Below are positions 14,901 through 26,722 of a stretch of 64,000 nucleotides of DNA, in pieces. A model generated the notes under the pieces. It worked only from the letters and a program-made list of their open reading frames with translations, searched no databases and was not told where the DNA came from. The translations under genes and the position numbers were made by a program. The first letter of the stretch is position 1. The number at the start of each line of letters is the position of its first letter. Location: the NCBI RefSeq assembly GCF_041381155.1, contig NC_091135.1, forward strand, positions 3,117,620-3,181,619, read 5' to 3'. The DNA comes from Argopecten irradians (lineage: Eukaryota; Mollusca; Bivalvia; Pectinida; Pectinidae).

Positions 14901-17900
14901 ACAAGATGGAAGGACAAGAGGGTACACAGTGTAGGTATTACGGTACTATTGTATTGTTATAACAAGATGGAAGGACAAGAGGGTACACAGTGTAGGTATT
15001 ACGGTACTATTGTATTGTTATAACAAGATGGAAGGACAAGAGGGTACACAGTGTAGGTATTACGGTACTATTGTATTGTTATAAGATGGAAGGACAAGAG
15101 GGTACACAGTGTAGGTATTACGGTACTATTGTATTGTTATAACAAGATGGAAGGACAAGAGGGTACACAGTGTAGGTATTACGGTACTATTGTATTGTTA
15201 TAACAAGATGGAAGGACAAGAGGGTACACAGTGTAGGTATTACGGTACTATTGTATTGTTATAACAAGATGGAAGGACAAGAGGGTACACAGTGTAGGTA
15301 TTACGGTACTATTGTATTGTTATAACAAGATGGAAGGACAAGAGGGTACACAGTGTAGGTATTACGGTACTATTGTATTGTTATAACAAGATGGAAGGAC
15401 AAGAGGGTACACAGTGTAGGTATTACGGTACTATTGTATTGTTATAACAAGATGGAAGGACAAGAGGGTACACAGTGTAGGTATTACGGTACTATTGTAT
15501 TGTTATAACAAGATGGAAGGACAAGAGGGTACACAGTGTAGGTATTACGGTACTATTGTATTGTTATAACAAGATGGAAGGACAAGAGGGTACACAGTGT
15601 AGGTATTACGGTACTATTGTATTGTTATAGGATGGAAGGACAAGAGGGTACACAGTGTAGGTATTACGGTACTATTGTATTGTTATAACAAGATGGAAGG
15701 ACAAGAGGGTACACAGTGTAGGTATTACGGTACTATTGTATTGTTATAGGATGGAAGGACAAGAGGGTACACAGTGTAGGTATTACGGTACTATTGTATT
15801 GTTATAACAAGATGGAAGGACAAGAGGGTACACAGTGTAGGTATTACGGTACTATTGTATTGTTATAACAAGATGGAAGGACAAGAGGGTACACAGTGTA
15901 GGTATTACGGTACTATTGTATTGTTATAACAAGATGGAAGGACAAGAGGGTACACAGTGTAGGTATTACGGTACTATTGTATTGTTATAACAAGATGGAG
16001 GGACAAGAGGGTACACAGTGTAGGTATTACGGTACTATTGTATTGTTATAGGATGGAAGGACAAGATGGAAGGACAAGAGGGTACACAGTGTAGGTATTA
16101 CGGTACTATTGTATTGTTATAACAAGATGGAAGGACAAGAGGGTACACAGTGTAGGTATTACGGTACTATTGTATTGTTATAACAAGATGGAAGGACAAG
16201 AGGGTACACAGTGTAGGTATTACGGTACTATTGTATTGTTATAACAAGATGGAAGGACAAGAGGGTACACAGTGTAGGTATTACGGTACTATTGTATTGT
16301 TATAACAAGATGGAGGACAAGAGGGTACACAGTGTAGGTATTACGGTACTATTGTATTGTTATAACAAAGATGGAAGGACAAGAGGGTACACAGTGTAGG
16401 TATTACGGTACTATTGTATTGTTATAACAAAGATGGAAGGACAAGAGGGTACACAGTGTAGGTATTACGGTACTATTGTATTGTTATAACATGGATGGAA
16501 GGACAAGAGGGTACACAGTGTAGGTATTACGGTACTATTGTATTGTTATAGGATGGAAGGACAAGAGGGTACACAGTGTAGGTATTACGGTACTATTGTA
16601 TTGTTATAACAAGATGGAAGGACAAGAGGGTACACAGTGTAGGTATTACGGTACTATTGTATTGTTATAACAAGATGGAAGGACAAGAGGGTACACAGTG
16701 TAGGTATTACGGTACTATTGTATTGTTATAACAAGATGGAAGGACAAGAGGGTACACAGTGTAGGTATTACGGTACTATTGTATTGTTATAACAAGATGG
16801 AAGGACAAGAGGGTACACAGTGTAGGTATTACGGTACTATTGTATTGTTATAACAAGATGGAAGGACAAGAGGGTACACAGTGTAGGTATTACGGTACTA
16901 TTGTATTGTTATAACAAGATGGAAGGACAAGAGGGTACACAGTGTAGGTATTACGGTACTATTGTATTGTTATAACAAGATGGAAGGACAAGAGGGTACA
17001 CAGTGTAGGTATTACGGTACTATTGTATTGTTATAGGATGGAAGGACAAGAGGGTACACAGTGTAGGTATTACGGTACTATTGTATTGTTATAACAAAAT
17101 GGAAGGACAAGAGGGTACACAGTGTAGGTATTACGGTACTATTGTATTGTTATAACAAGATGGAAGGACAAGAGGGTACACAGTGTAGGTATTACGGTAC
17201 TATTGTATTGTTATAACAAGATGGAAGGACAAGAGGGTACACAGTGTAGGTATTACGGTACTATTGTATTGTTATAACAAGATGGAGGACAAGAGGGTAC
17301 ACAGTGTAGGTATTACGGTACTATTGTATTGTTATAACAAGATGGAAGGACAAGAGGGTACACAGTGTAGGTATTACGGTACTATTGTATTGTTATAAAC
17401 AAGATGGAAGGACAAGAGGGTACACAGTGTAGGTATTACGGTACTATTGTATTGTTATAACAAAATGGAATGGTAGGACAAGAGGGTACACAGTGTAGGT
17501 ATTACGGTACTATTGTATTGTTATAACAAGATGGAAGGACAAGAGGGTACACAGTGTAGGTATTACGGTACTATTGTATTGTTATAACAAGATGGAAGGA
17601 CAAGAGGGTACACAGTGTAGGTATTACGGTACTATTGTATTGTTATAACAAGATGGAAGGACAAGAGGGTACACAGTGTAGGTATTACGGTACTATTGTA
17701 TTGTTATAACAAGATGGAAGGACAAGAGGGTACACAGTGTAGGTATTACGGTACTATTGTATTGTTATAACAAAGGATGGAAGGACAAGAGGGTACACAG
17801 TGTAGGTATTACGGTACTATTGTATTGTTATAACAAGATGGAAGGACAAGAGGGTACACAGTGTAGGTATTACGGTACTATTGTATTGTTATAACAAGAT

Positions 17901-19417
17901 GGAAGGACAAGATTACACAGTGTAGGTATTACGGTACTATTGTATTGTTATAACATGATGGAAGGACAAGAGGGTACACAGTGTAGGTATTACGGTACTA
18001 TTGTATTGTTATAACAAATGATGGAAGGACAAGAGGGTACACAGTGTAGGTATTACGGTACTATTGTATTGTTATAACAAGATGGAAGGACAAGAGGGTA
18101 CACAGTGTAGGTATTACGGTACTATTGTATTGTTATAACAAGATGGAAGGACAAGAGGGTACACAGTGTAGGTATTACGGTACTATTGTATTGTTATAAC
18201 AAGATGGAAGGGACAAGAGGGTACACAGTGTAGGTATTACGGTACTATTGTATTGTTATAACAAGATGGAAGGACAAGAGGGTACACAGTGTAGGTATTA
18301 CGGTACTATTGTTATTGTTATAACAAGATGGAAGGGACAAGAGGGTACACAGTGTAGGTATTACGGTACTATTGTATTGTTATAACAAGATGGAAGGACA
18401 AGAGGGTACACAGTGTAGGTATTACGGTACTATTGTATTGTTATAACAAGATGGAAGGACAAGAGGGTACACAGTGTAGGTATTACGGTACTATTGTATT
18501 GTTATAACAAGATGGAAGGACAAGAGGGTACACAGTGTAGGTATTACGGTACTATTGTATTGTTATAACAAGATGGAAGGACAAGAGGGTACACAGTGTA
18601 GGTATTACGGTACTATTGTATTGTTATAACAAGATGGAAGGACAAGAGGGTACACAGTGTAGGTATTACGGTACTATTGTATTGTTATAACAGGGATGGA
18701 AGGACAAGAGGGTACACAGTGTAGGTATTACGGTACTATTGTATTGTTATAACAAGATGGAAGGACAAGAGGGTACACAGTGTAGGTATTACGGTACTAT
18801 TGTATTGTTATAACAAGATGGAAGGGACAAGAGGGTACACAGTGTAGGTATTACGGTACTATTGTATTGTTTATAACAAGATGGAAGGACAAGAGGGTAC
18901 ACAGTGTAGGTATTACGGTACTATTGTATTGTTATAACAAGATGGAAGGACAAGAGGGTACACAGTGTAGGTATTACGGTACTATTGTATTGTTATACAA
19001 GATGGAAGGACAAGAGGGTACACAGTGTAGGTATTACGGTACTATTGTATTGTTATAAGGATGGAAGGACAAGAGGGTACACAGTGTAGGTATTACGGTA
19101 CTATTGTATTGTTATAGATGGAAGTACAAGAGGGTACACAGTGTAGGTATTACGGTACTATTGTATTGTTATAGGATGGAAGAACAAGAGGGTACACAGC
19201 GTAGGTATTACGGTACTATTGTATTGTTATAGGATGGAAGGACAAGAGGGTACACAGTGTAGGTATTACGGTACTATTGTATTGTTATAACAAGATGGAA
19301 GGACAAGAGGGTACACAGTGTAGGTATTACGGTACTATTGTATTGTTATAACAAGATGGAAGGACAAGAGGGTACACAGTGTAGGTATTACGGTACTATT
19401 GTATTGTTATAGGATGG
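2935..19417 (+). repeat. 61-bp minisatellite, ~270 copies, in intron 1
   Basis: A tandem array of about 16.5 kb. The unit is 61 bp, with key pieces AACAAGATGGAAGGACAAGA, GGGTACACAGTGTAGGTATT and ACGGTACTATTGTATTGTTA; a recurrent 58-bp variant has TTATAGGATGG in place of TTATAACAAGATGG. Most copies are identical. Scrambled or partial units occur near 4840, 5930, 6320, 7715, 9975-10070, 10480-10510, 11350, 14765 and 16060. The first copy overlaps the end of exon 1, including its codons and both candidate donors. Because 61 is not a multiple of 3 and each unit ends with TTATAA, reading frames through it close quickly, so the array is not protein-coding. Confidence 0.97.
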
Positions 19418-20101
19418 GGTCAAAGGTATCACAATTTAAACTTGGCCTGGCTACGTGAAATTGTATTATCTTTATAATTAGTTACAACATATTCACTCAA
19501 TATAAACATACCGAACGACGATGATGGTATGGGGTCTATTGGCTTTTCGAGAGCGATTTCTGAAATAGAAAGGGCAAAATTTAAGCCGGACTGAAATTAG
19601 TCGGTGACTAGTTATCAAATTTGGTGGAACATTCAGCAATAGAGATTCATATGCGCGAAATCGTATCTGTTTACAGCATTTTCTCCATTTTACATCTCTA
19701 CTGTAGAAATTAAGGTATAAAGCTGCAAAAACAACTTCCTTATGTGGCCATAGAAATGTCAGTTGTCAAAGTTTACATGCAAAGACTGCAACAATGATTT
19801 ACTTACCAAACTTATACAGGCTTCTTGTATGGTTTTCGAATCTCCGTTTTAAAATAGATGGGAAAAGTGTGATAAGACCGTTGATATGTTAAAGTTGTCG
19901 ATCAGATAGAAAATGCGTCCAGGCATCTGGACCCACCCTTTGATATTTCAGAAGTCTCCATTCCACTATATGTTCTGTTAATATTTAATGAAGACAAATG
20001 CTAATGTCGATGATGACTTCGTTATACTTCGTTGTTTTGTTTCCTTCTATTGTATTGGTATAGTCATATATTAACTAAAACTCTCCTTGTTCTCAATCCA
20101 G
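19418..20101. other. Intron 1 remainder, no recognised feature
   Basis: Unique AT-rich sequence between the 61-bp array and exon 2. I see no coding exon, RNA gene or repeat, apart from the pyrimidine tract and acceptor of exon 2 at its end. Confidence 0.5.
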
Positions 20102-20350
20102 TTATCAACGCTCCTCTTCTCACAAACATCGACAATAGCAACAATATCTTTGACACAAATACCATCGATACAATGGACAACATCAATAACATCAACAACA
20201 TCGGGAACTATGGAAACTGTCCCCTGGAGCGACACGAGAGTCCCAACATGTACTACCACAGGGAATCATTTGGGAAACGATTTGAACGAAAATGCCCTGA
20301 CAGATTGATTTTCAGTGAAGTTGACTGCGCATGCGCCTTCCCTCCTGACG
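20102..20350 (+). CDS. Exon 2: Asn-rich linker plus chitin-binding (peritrophin-A/CBM14-type) domain
   Basis: The exon follows a pyrimidine-rich acceptor (ctccttgttctcaatccag) and ends at GACG|GTTAGT in phase 1. It encodes an Asn/Ile/Thr/Asp-rich stretch of about 35 residues, then a cysteine domain: C-P-L-E-R-H..., FGKRFERKCPDRLIF, CAC, FPPD. Spacing is C-x24-C-x10-C-x-C. The FGKxF...CPxxLIFS...CxCxFPP pattern is the one I associate with chitin-binding type-2 domains of molluscan shell-matrix and cuticle-like proteins. Phase 1 joins exactly to the 26086 exon, giving PPD-E-C. The protein is probably extracellular and chitin-binding; the specific role (shell, periostracum, mucus) cannot be told from sequence. 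Open frame upstream of 20102 is probably intronic. Confidence 0.75.
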
Positions 20351-20701
20351 GTTAGTCTTCCACAGAGTATATTTATCATTAATTCCTCATTAGTTCTACA
20401 TCATTGAAAGTCACAATAACTAATTGTATCGTGAGGAGATTTTGTCAATGTTGAAAATAAGATTAAACAAAAAAGACATACAAAAGCTAAACAAGCAACA
20501 TTCCACTTTGATTGTATGTTATACGAAATCCAACTAAGAATACCTTTCCTGCAGAATTATTGAAATTGTTCCTCCTCTAGTTTTTTAACCAATGTTTGAA
20601 ATACCCACATTTTCTACAAGGACCACACCTCAATTCGATATTTGAGAGTGCTTAGACGAATTGTTTTCTTGTGGAGATTCTGCATCATAACCCTCGTTAA
20701 C

Positions 20702-23700
20702 TAGCGTGTCTTCCTACAGTATACAGGTCTTGATGTGTCCCCATACCACGTTAACTAGTTTGTCTTGCTGCAGTACACAGGTCTTGATGTGTCTCCATAC
20801 CCCGTTCACTAGTTTGTCTTGCTGCAGTACACAGGTCTTGATGTGTCTCCATACCACGTTAACTAGTTTGTCTTGCTGCAGTACACAGGTCTTGATGTGT
20901 CTCCATACCACGTTAACTAGTTTGTCTTGCTGCAGTACACAGGTCTTGATTGTCTCCATTGTACACCATCTCCATACCACGTTAATTAGTTTGTCTTGCT
21001 GTAGTACACAGGTCTTGATGTGTCTCCATACCACGTTAATAGTTTGTCTTGCTGCAGTACACAGGTCTTGACGTCTCCAATACCACGTTAACTAGTTTGT
21101 CTTGCTGCAGTACACAGGTCTTGATGTGTGTCTCCATACCACGTTAACTAGTTTGTCTTGCTGCAGTACACAGGTCTTGATGTGTCTCCATACCACGTTA
21201 ACTAGTTTGTCTTGCTGTAGTACACAGGTCTTGATGTGTCTCCATACCACGTTAACTAGTTTTGTCTTGCTGCAGTACACAGGTCTTGATGTGTCTCCAT
21301 ACCACGTTAACTAGTTTGTCTTGCTGCAGTACACAGGTCTTGATGTGTCTCCATACCACGTTAACTAGTTTGTCTTGCTGCAGTACACAGGTCTTGATGT
21401 GTCTCCATACCACGTTAACTAGTTTGTCTTGCTGCAGTACACAGGTCTTGATGTGTCTCCATACCACGTTAACTAGTTTGTCTTGCTGCAGTACACAGGT
21501 CTTGATGTGTCTCCATACCACGTTAACTAGTTTGTCTTGCTGCAGTACACAGGTCTTGATGTGTCTCCATACCACGTTAACTAGTTTGTCTTGCTGCAGT
21601 ACACAGGTCTTGATGTGTCTCCATACCACGTTACTAGTTTGTCTTGCTGCAGTACACAGGTCTTGATGTGTCTCCATACCTCGTTAACTAGTTTGTCTTG
21701 CTGCAGTACACAGGTCTTGATGTGTCTCCATAACACGTTATTTACTTTGTCTTGCTGCAGTACACAGGTCTTGATGTGTCTCCATACCACGTTAACTAGT
21801 TTGTCTTGCTGCAGTACACAGGTCTTGATGTGTCTCCATACCACGTTAACTAGTTTGTCTTGCTGCAGTACACAGGTCTTGATGTGTCTCCATACCACGT
21901 TAACTAGTTTGTCTTGCTGCAGTACACAGGTCTTGATGTGTCTCCATACCACGTTAACTAGTTTGTCTTGCTGCAGTACACAGGTCTTGATGTGTCTCCA
22001 TACCACGTTAACTAGTTTGTCTTGCTGCAGTACACAGGTCTTGATGTGTGTCTCCATACCACGTTAACTAGTTTGTCTTGCTGCAGTACACAGGTCTTGA
22101 TGTGTCTCCATACCACGTTAACTAGTTTGTCTTGCTGCAGTACACAGGTCTTGATGTGTCTCCATACCACGTTAACTAGTTTGTCTTGCTGCAGTACACA
22201 GGTCTTGATGTGTCTCCATACCACGTTTAACTAGTTTGTCTTGCTGCAGTACACAGGTCTTGATGTGTCTCCATACCACGTTAACTAGTTTGTCTTGCTG
22301 CAGTACACAGGTCTTGATGTGTCTCCATACCACGTTAACTAGTTTGTCTTGCTGCAGTACACAGGTCTTGATGTGTGTCTCCATACCACGTTAACTAGTT
22401 TGTCTTGCTGCAGTACACAGGTCTTGATGTGTCTCCATACCACGTTAACTAGTTTGTCTTGCTGCAGTACACAGGTCTTGATGTGTCTCCATACCACGTT
22501 AACTAGTTTGTCTTGCTGCAGTACACAGGTCTTGATGTGTGTCTCCATACCACGTTAACTAGTTTGTCTTGCTGCAGTACACAGGTCTTGATGTGTCTCC
22601 ATACCACGTTAACTAGTTTGTCTTGCTGCAGTACACAGGTCTTGATGTGTCTCCATACCACGTTAACTAGTTTGTCTTGCTGCAGTACACAGGTCTTGAT
22701 GTGTGTCTCCATACCACGTTAACTAGTTTGTCTTGCTGCAGTACACAGGTCTTGATGTGTCTCCATACCACGTTAACTAGTTTGTCTTGCTGCAGTACAC
22801 AGGTCTTGATGTGTCTCCATACCACGTTAACTAGTTTGTCTTGCTGCAGTACACAGGTCTTGATGTGTCTCCATACCACGTTAACTAGTTTGTCTTGCTG
22901 CAGTACACAGGTCTTGATGTGTCTCCATACCACGTTAACTAGTTTGTCTTGCTGCAGTACACAGGTCTTGATGTGTCTCCATACCACGTTAACTAGTTTG
23001 TCTTGCTGCAGTACACAGGTCTTGATGTGTCTCCATACCACGTTAACTAGTTTGTCTTGCTGCAGTACACAGGTCTTGATGTGTCTCCATACCACGTTAA
23101 CTAGTTTGTCTTGCTACAGTACACAGGTCTTGATGTGTCTCCATACCACGTTAACTATTTGTCTTGCTGCAGTATACACAGGTCTTGATGTGTCTCCATA
23201 ACACGTTATTTACTTTGTCTTGCTGCAATACACAGGTCTTGATGTGTCTCCATACCTCGTTAACTAGTTTGTCTTGCTGCAGTACACAGGTCTTGATGTG
23301 TCTCCATACCACGTTAACTAGTTTGTCTTGCTGCAGTACACAGGTCTTGATGTGTGTCTCCATACCACGTTATTTACTTTGTCTTGCTACAGTACACAGG
23401 TCTTGATGTGTGTCTCCATACCACGTTAACTAGTTTGTCTTGCTGCAGTACACAGGTCTTGATGTGTCTCCATACCACGTTAACTAGTTTGTCTTGCTGC
23501 AGTACACAGGTCTTGATGTGTGTCTCCATACCACGTTAACTAGTTTGTCTTGCTGCAGTACACAGGTCTTGATGTGTCTCCATACCACGTTAACTAGTTT
23601 GTCTTGCTGCAGTACACAGGTCTTGATGTGTGTCCCCATACCACGTTAACTAGTTTGTCTTGCTGCAGTACACAGGTCTTGATGTGTGTCTCCATACCAC

Positions 23701-25098
23701 GTTAACTAGTTTGTCTTGCTGTAGTACACAGGTCTTGATGTGTGTCTCCATACCACGTTAACTAGTTTGTCTTGCTGCAGTACACAGGTCTTGATGTGTC
23801 TCCATACCACGTTAACTAGTTTGTCTTGCTGCAGTACACAGGTCTTGATGTGTCTCCATACCACGTTAACTAGTTTGTCTTGCTGCAGTACACAGGTCTT
23901 GATGTGTTTCTCCATACCACGTTAACTAGTTTGTCTTGCTGCAGTACACAGGTCTTGATGTGTCTCCATACCACGTTAACTAGTTTGTCTTGCTGCAGTA
24001 CACAGGTCTTGATGTGTCTCCATACCACGTTAACTAGTTTGTCTTGCTGCAGTACACAGGTCTTGATGTGTTTCCCCATACCACGTTAACTAGTTTGTCT
24101 TGCTGCAGTACACAGGTCTTGATGTGTGTCTCCATACCACGTTAACTAGTTTGTCTTGCTGCAGTACACAGGTCTTGATGTGTCTCCATACCACGTTAAC
24201 TAGTTTGTCTTGCTGCAGTACACAGGTCTTGATGTGTCTCCATACCACGTTAACTAGTTTGTCTTGCTGCAGTACACAGGTCTTGATGTGTCTCCATACC
24301 ACGTTAACTAGTTTGTCTTGCTGTAGTACACAGGTCTTGATGTGTCTCCATACCACGTTAACTAGTTTGTCTTGCTGCAGTACACAGGTCTTGATGTGTG
24401 TCTCCATCCCACGTTATCTAGTTTGTCTTGCTGCAGTACACAGGTCTTGATGTGTGTCTCCATACCTCGTTAACTAGTTTGTCTTGCTGCAGTACACAGG
24501 TCTTGATGTGTCTCCATACCCACGTTATCTAGTTTGTCTTGCTGCAGTACACAGGTCTTGATGTGTCTCCATACCACGTTAACTAGTTTGTCTTGCTGTA
24601 GTACACAGGTCTTGATGTGTTTCTCCATACCACGTTAACTAGTTTGTCTTGCTGTAGTACACAGGTCTTGATGTGTCTCCATACCACGTTAACTAGTTTG
24701 TTTGTCTGTCCCATACACGTTAACTAGTTTGTCTTGCTGCAGTACACAGGTCTTGATGTGTGTCTCCATACCACGTTATTTACTTTGTCTTGCTGCAGTA
24801 CACAGGTCTTGATGTGTGTCTCCATACCACGTTAACTAGTTTGTCTTGCTGCAGTACACAGGTCTTGATGTGTCTCCATACCACGTTAACTAGTTTGTCT
24901 TGCTGCAGTACACAGGTCTTGATGTGTGTCTCCATACCTCGTTAACTAGTTTGTCTTGCTGCAGTACACAGGTCTTGATGTGTCTCCATACCACGTTAAC
25001 TAGTTTGTCTTGATGTGTCTCCATACCTCGTTAACTAGTTTGTCTTGCTGCAGTACACATATCTTCATATGTGTCTCCATACTTCGTTAACTAGTTTG
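20702..25098 (+). repeat. 54-bp minisatellite, ~81 copies, in intron 2
   Basis: The unit is 54 bp, with key pieces CTAGTTTGTCTTGCTGCAGT, ACACAGGTCTTGATGTGTCT and CCATACCACGTTAA. Variants of 56 bp carry a doubled GT (GATGTGTGTCTCC). Other variants read CCATAACACGTTATTTACTT (near 21725 and 23205) or CATACCTCGTTAAC. The 56-bp variant recurs with a 164-bp spacing at 22375, 22539 and 22703 (54+54+56), which is a trimeric higher-order repeat; 22047 to 22375 is twice that distance. Both strands give long ORFs only because 54 is divisible by 3; these are not genes. The unit contains a PstI-type CTGCAG and a palindromic GTTAAC. Confidence 0.97.
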
Positions 25099-26085
25099 AC
25101 TTCTAGGTTTTGTTATCACTTTAAACGTTTCCGTGCCTCGTTACTAGTCGGCGTAGTTGAAGTCCTCTAATATAGAGGAGATAAATCTCACGACAGAAAT
25201 CAGTCGAGTATAACATGATTTGGGTAATAGCAAGGTTCAAGAAAGATAACTGTGAGATAAATTTGTGTCCAGATGTAGCTCTCTTGGAAACAAGCCTTTC
25301 ATTAACATGATTAGCACGGAATAAGTTTGTTCCTAATAATATATATACAAATGATGCATGTTGTTATATCTAATACACATGTGATTGTTTACTAAATTGC
25401 ATATGTACAGAGGTCTGTGCCACATAGAGAAATTGAAGACTTTGTATTCACGACCAAGTATGTCGTAATATTGTGTAAAGTTATATGTACCATACATAAC
25501 TAGGCGAACATTTTAATATAATCTCATCAGTACATAAAACTACAAAAGATTAGGGTTCTAAAAAGTTATAAAAAATGGACAGAAAATATATATGATGTCT
25601 TACAAACATTAGTTACAGTGCAGAATTTATACATTGTAAATTTTCTTGTTTTTATGCCTAAATAAAATTAAGATATACATGAAAAAGTAACTTTGCAAAT
25701 ACTTCTAGCACTACACTGCAGAAAAGAAAATGTGTTCATGGTCTGACCGTATGGTATCATTTCACTACGCTGTAGATGTAGATATGGTGATTTTGGCAGT
25801 ACTGAACAATATCATTTTGAGATATTATTTGTTCGTGTAAATGTAAAACCTGTGCATTGTAAGGATTATAAATATCAACATGTTGACTGTGGTAAATCAT
25901 ATATAAAAAGACCGGATTGGTCAGTACGACAAGTATGGCACATATAACTTTATAGGACTGTGCAATGTAATGTTTGTCAATTTTGAAAAAAAGGCTAACT
26001 ATTATATTATAATAAATCGAATAAAATATCTTTATACATATAGACATAGATAATCCATAAGAGTTAATACATTGTTTGTCACCAG
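25099..26085. other. Intron 2 remainder, no recognised feature
   Basis: AT-rich unique sequence between the 54-bp array and exon 3. The minus-strand open frame at 25757-26047 has low-complexity composition and no recognisable domain. Confidence 0.5.
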
Positions 26086-26232
26086 AATGTACTGGAATGA
26101 AGACATCCCCCGACGGCCCAAGATATTACCAGCAGTACGCGGTCGGACGCTGGGTGACGATGAAGTGCGCCCCTGGGACGGTCTACAATAAGGCGTCGTG
26201 TCGCTGTGACATCCATAGCGAGTTTGGCCAAA
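26086..26232 (+). CDS. Exon 3: second chitin-binding domain
   Basis: Acceptor gtttgtcaccag|AATGTACTGG and donor CCAAA|GTAAGC bound a 147-nt exon, phase 1 in and phase 1 out. It encodes ECTGMKTSPDGPRYYQQYAV followed by GRWVTMKCAPGTVYNKASCR, then CDIHSEFGQ. The cysteine plan C-x25-C-x9-C-x-C repeats that of the previous exon, so the protein has two tandem CBM14-like domains. In molluscan proteins of this type a further C-terminal region (often LamG-like) usually follows. I could not find convincing later exons: one phase-compatible candidate at 28253 meets a stop before its donor. The gene is therefore 3'-incomplete in this annotation. A 43-bp minisatellite starts about 30 bases into the next intron. 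Confidence 0.75.
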
Positions 26233-26261
26233 GTAAGCGTACCTGGGTGGATGGTAAGATC

Positions 26262-26722
26262 TCAGTTCTATCTCCGACCAATAGCGTCCATATTATATCC
26301 CTGTATGTTTCTCTCTCCGGCCAATAGCGTCCGTAATATATCCCTGTAAGTTTCTAACTCCGACCAATAGCGTCCGTAATATATCCCTGTATGTTTCTCT
26401 CTCATGCCAATAGCGTCCGTAATATATCCCTGTTAGTTTCAATCTCCGGCTAATAGCGTCCGTAATATATCCCTGTATGTTTCTATCTCCGGCCAATAGC
26501 GTTCGTAATATATCCCTGTATGTTTCTATCTCCGGCCAATAGCGTCCGTAATATATCCCTGTAAGTTTCTATCTCCGGCCTATAGTGTCCGTAATATATC
26601 CCTGTAAGTTTCTATCTCCGGCCAATAGTTTCCGTAACATATCCCTGTAAGTTTCTATCTCCGGCCAATAGCGTTCGTAATATATCCCTGTAAGTTTCTA
26701 TCTCCGGCCAATAGTTTCCGTT
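26262..26722 (+). repeat. 43-bp minisatellite, ~10 copies, in intron 3
   Basis: The unit is 43 bp, with key pieces ATCTCCGGCCAATAGCGTCC and GTAATATATCCCTGTAAGTT. It is degenerate, with TATG/TAAG, GCGTCC/GTTTCC/GCGTTC and GGCC/GACC variants. It begins about 30 bases after the donor of exon 3. Several copies contain GTAAGT, a perfect core 5' splice-site hexamer on the gene's sense strand. Confidence 0.93.

Noticed and set aside
20706-24450. Long ORFs on both strands with 18-residue repeats (LSCCSTQVLMCLHTTLTS and the complementary frame)
   Set aside because: They follow from a 54-bp (18-codon) tandem repeat and appear in opposite strands equally. They are broken wherever 56-bp units occur. No signal, domain or splice support.
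2935-25098. CRISPR-like regular repeats
   Set aside because: Units are directly adjacent with no unique spacers, and the genome is eukaryotic with introns. They are minisatellites.
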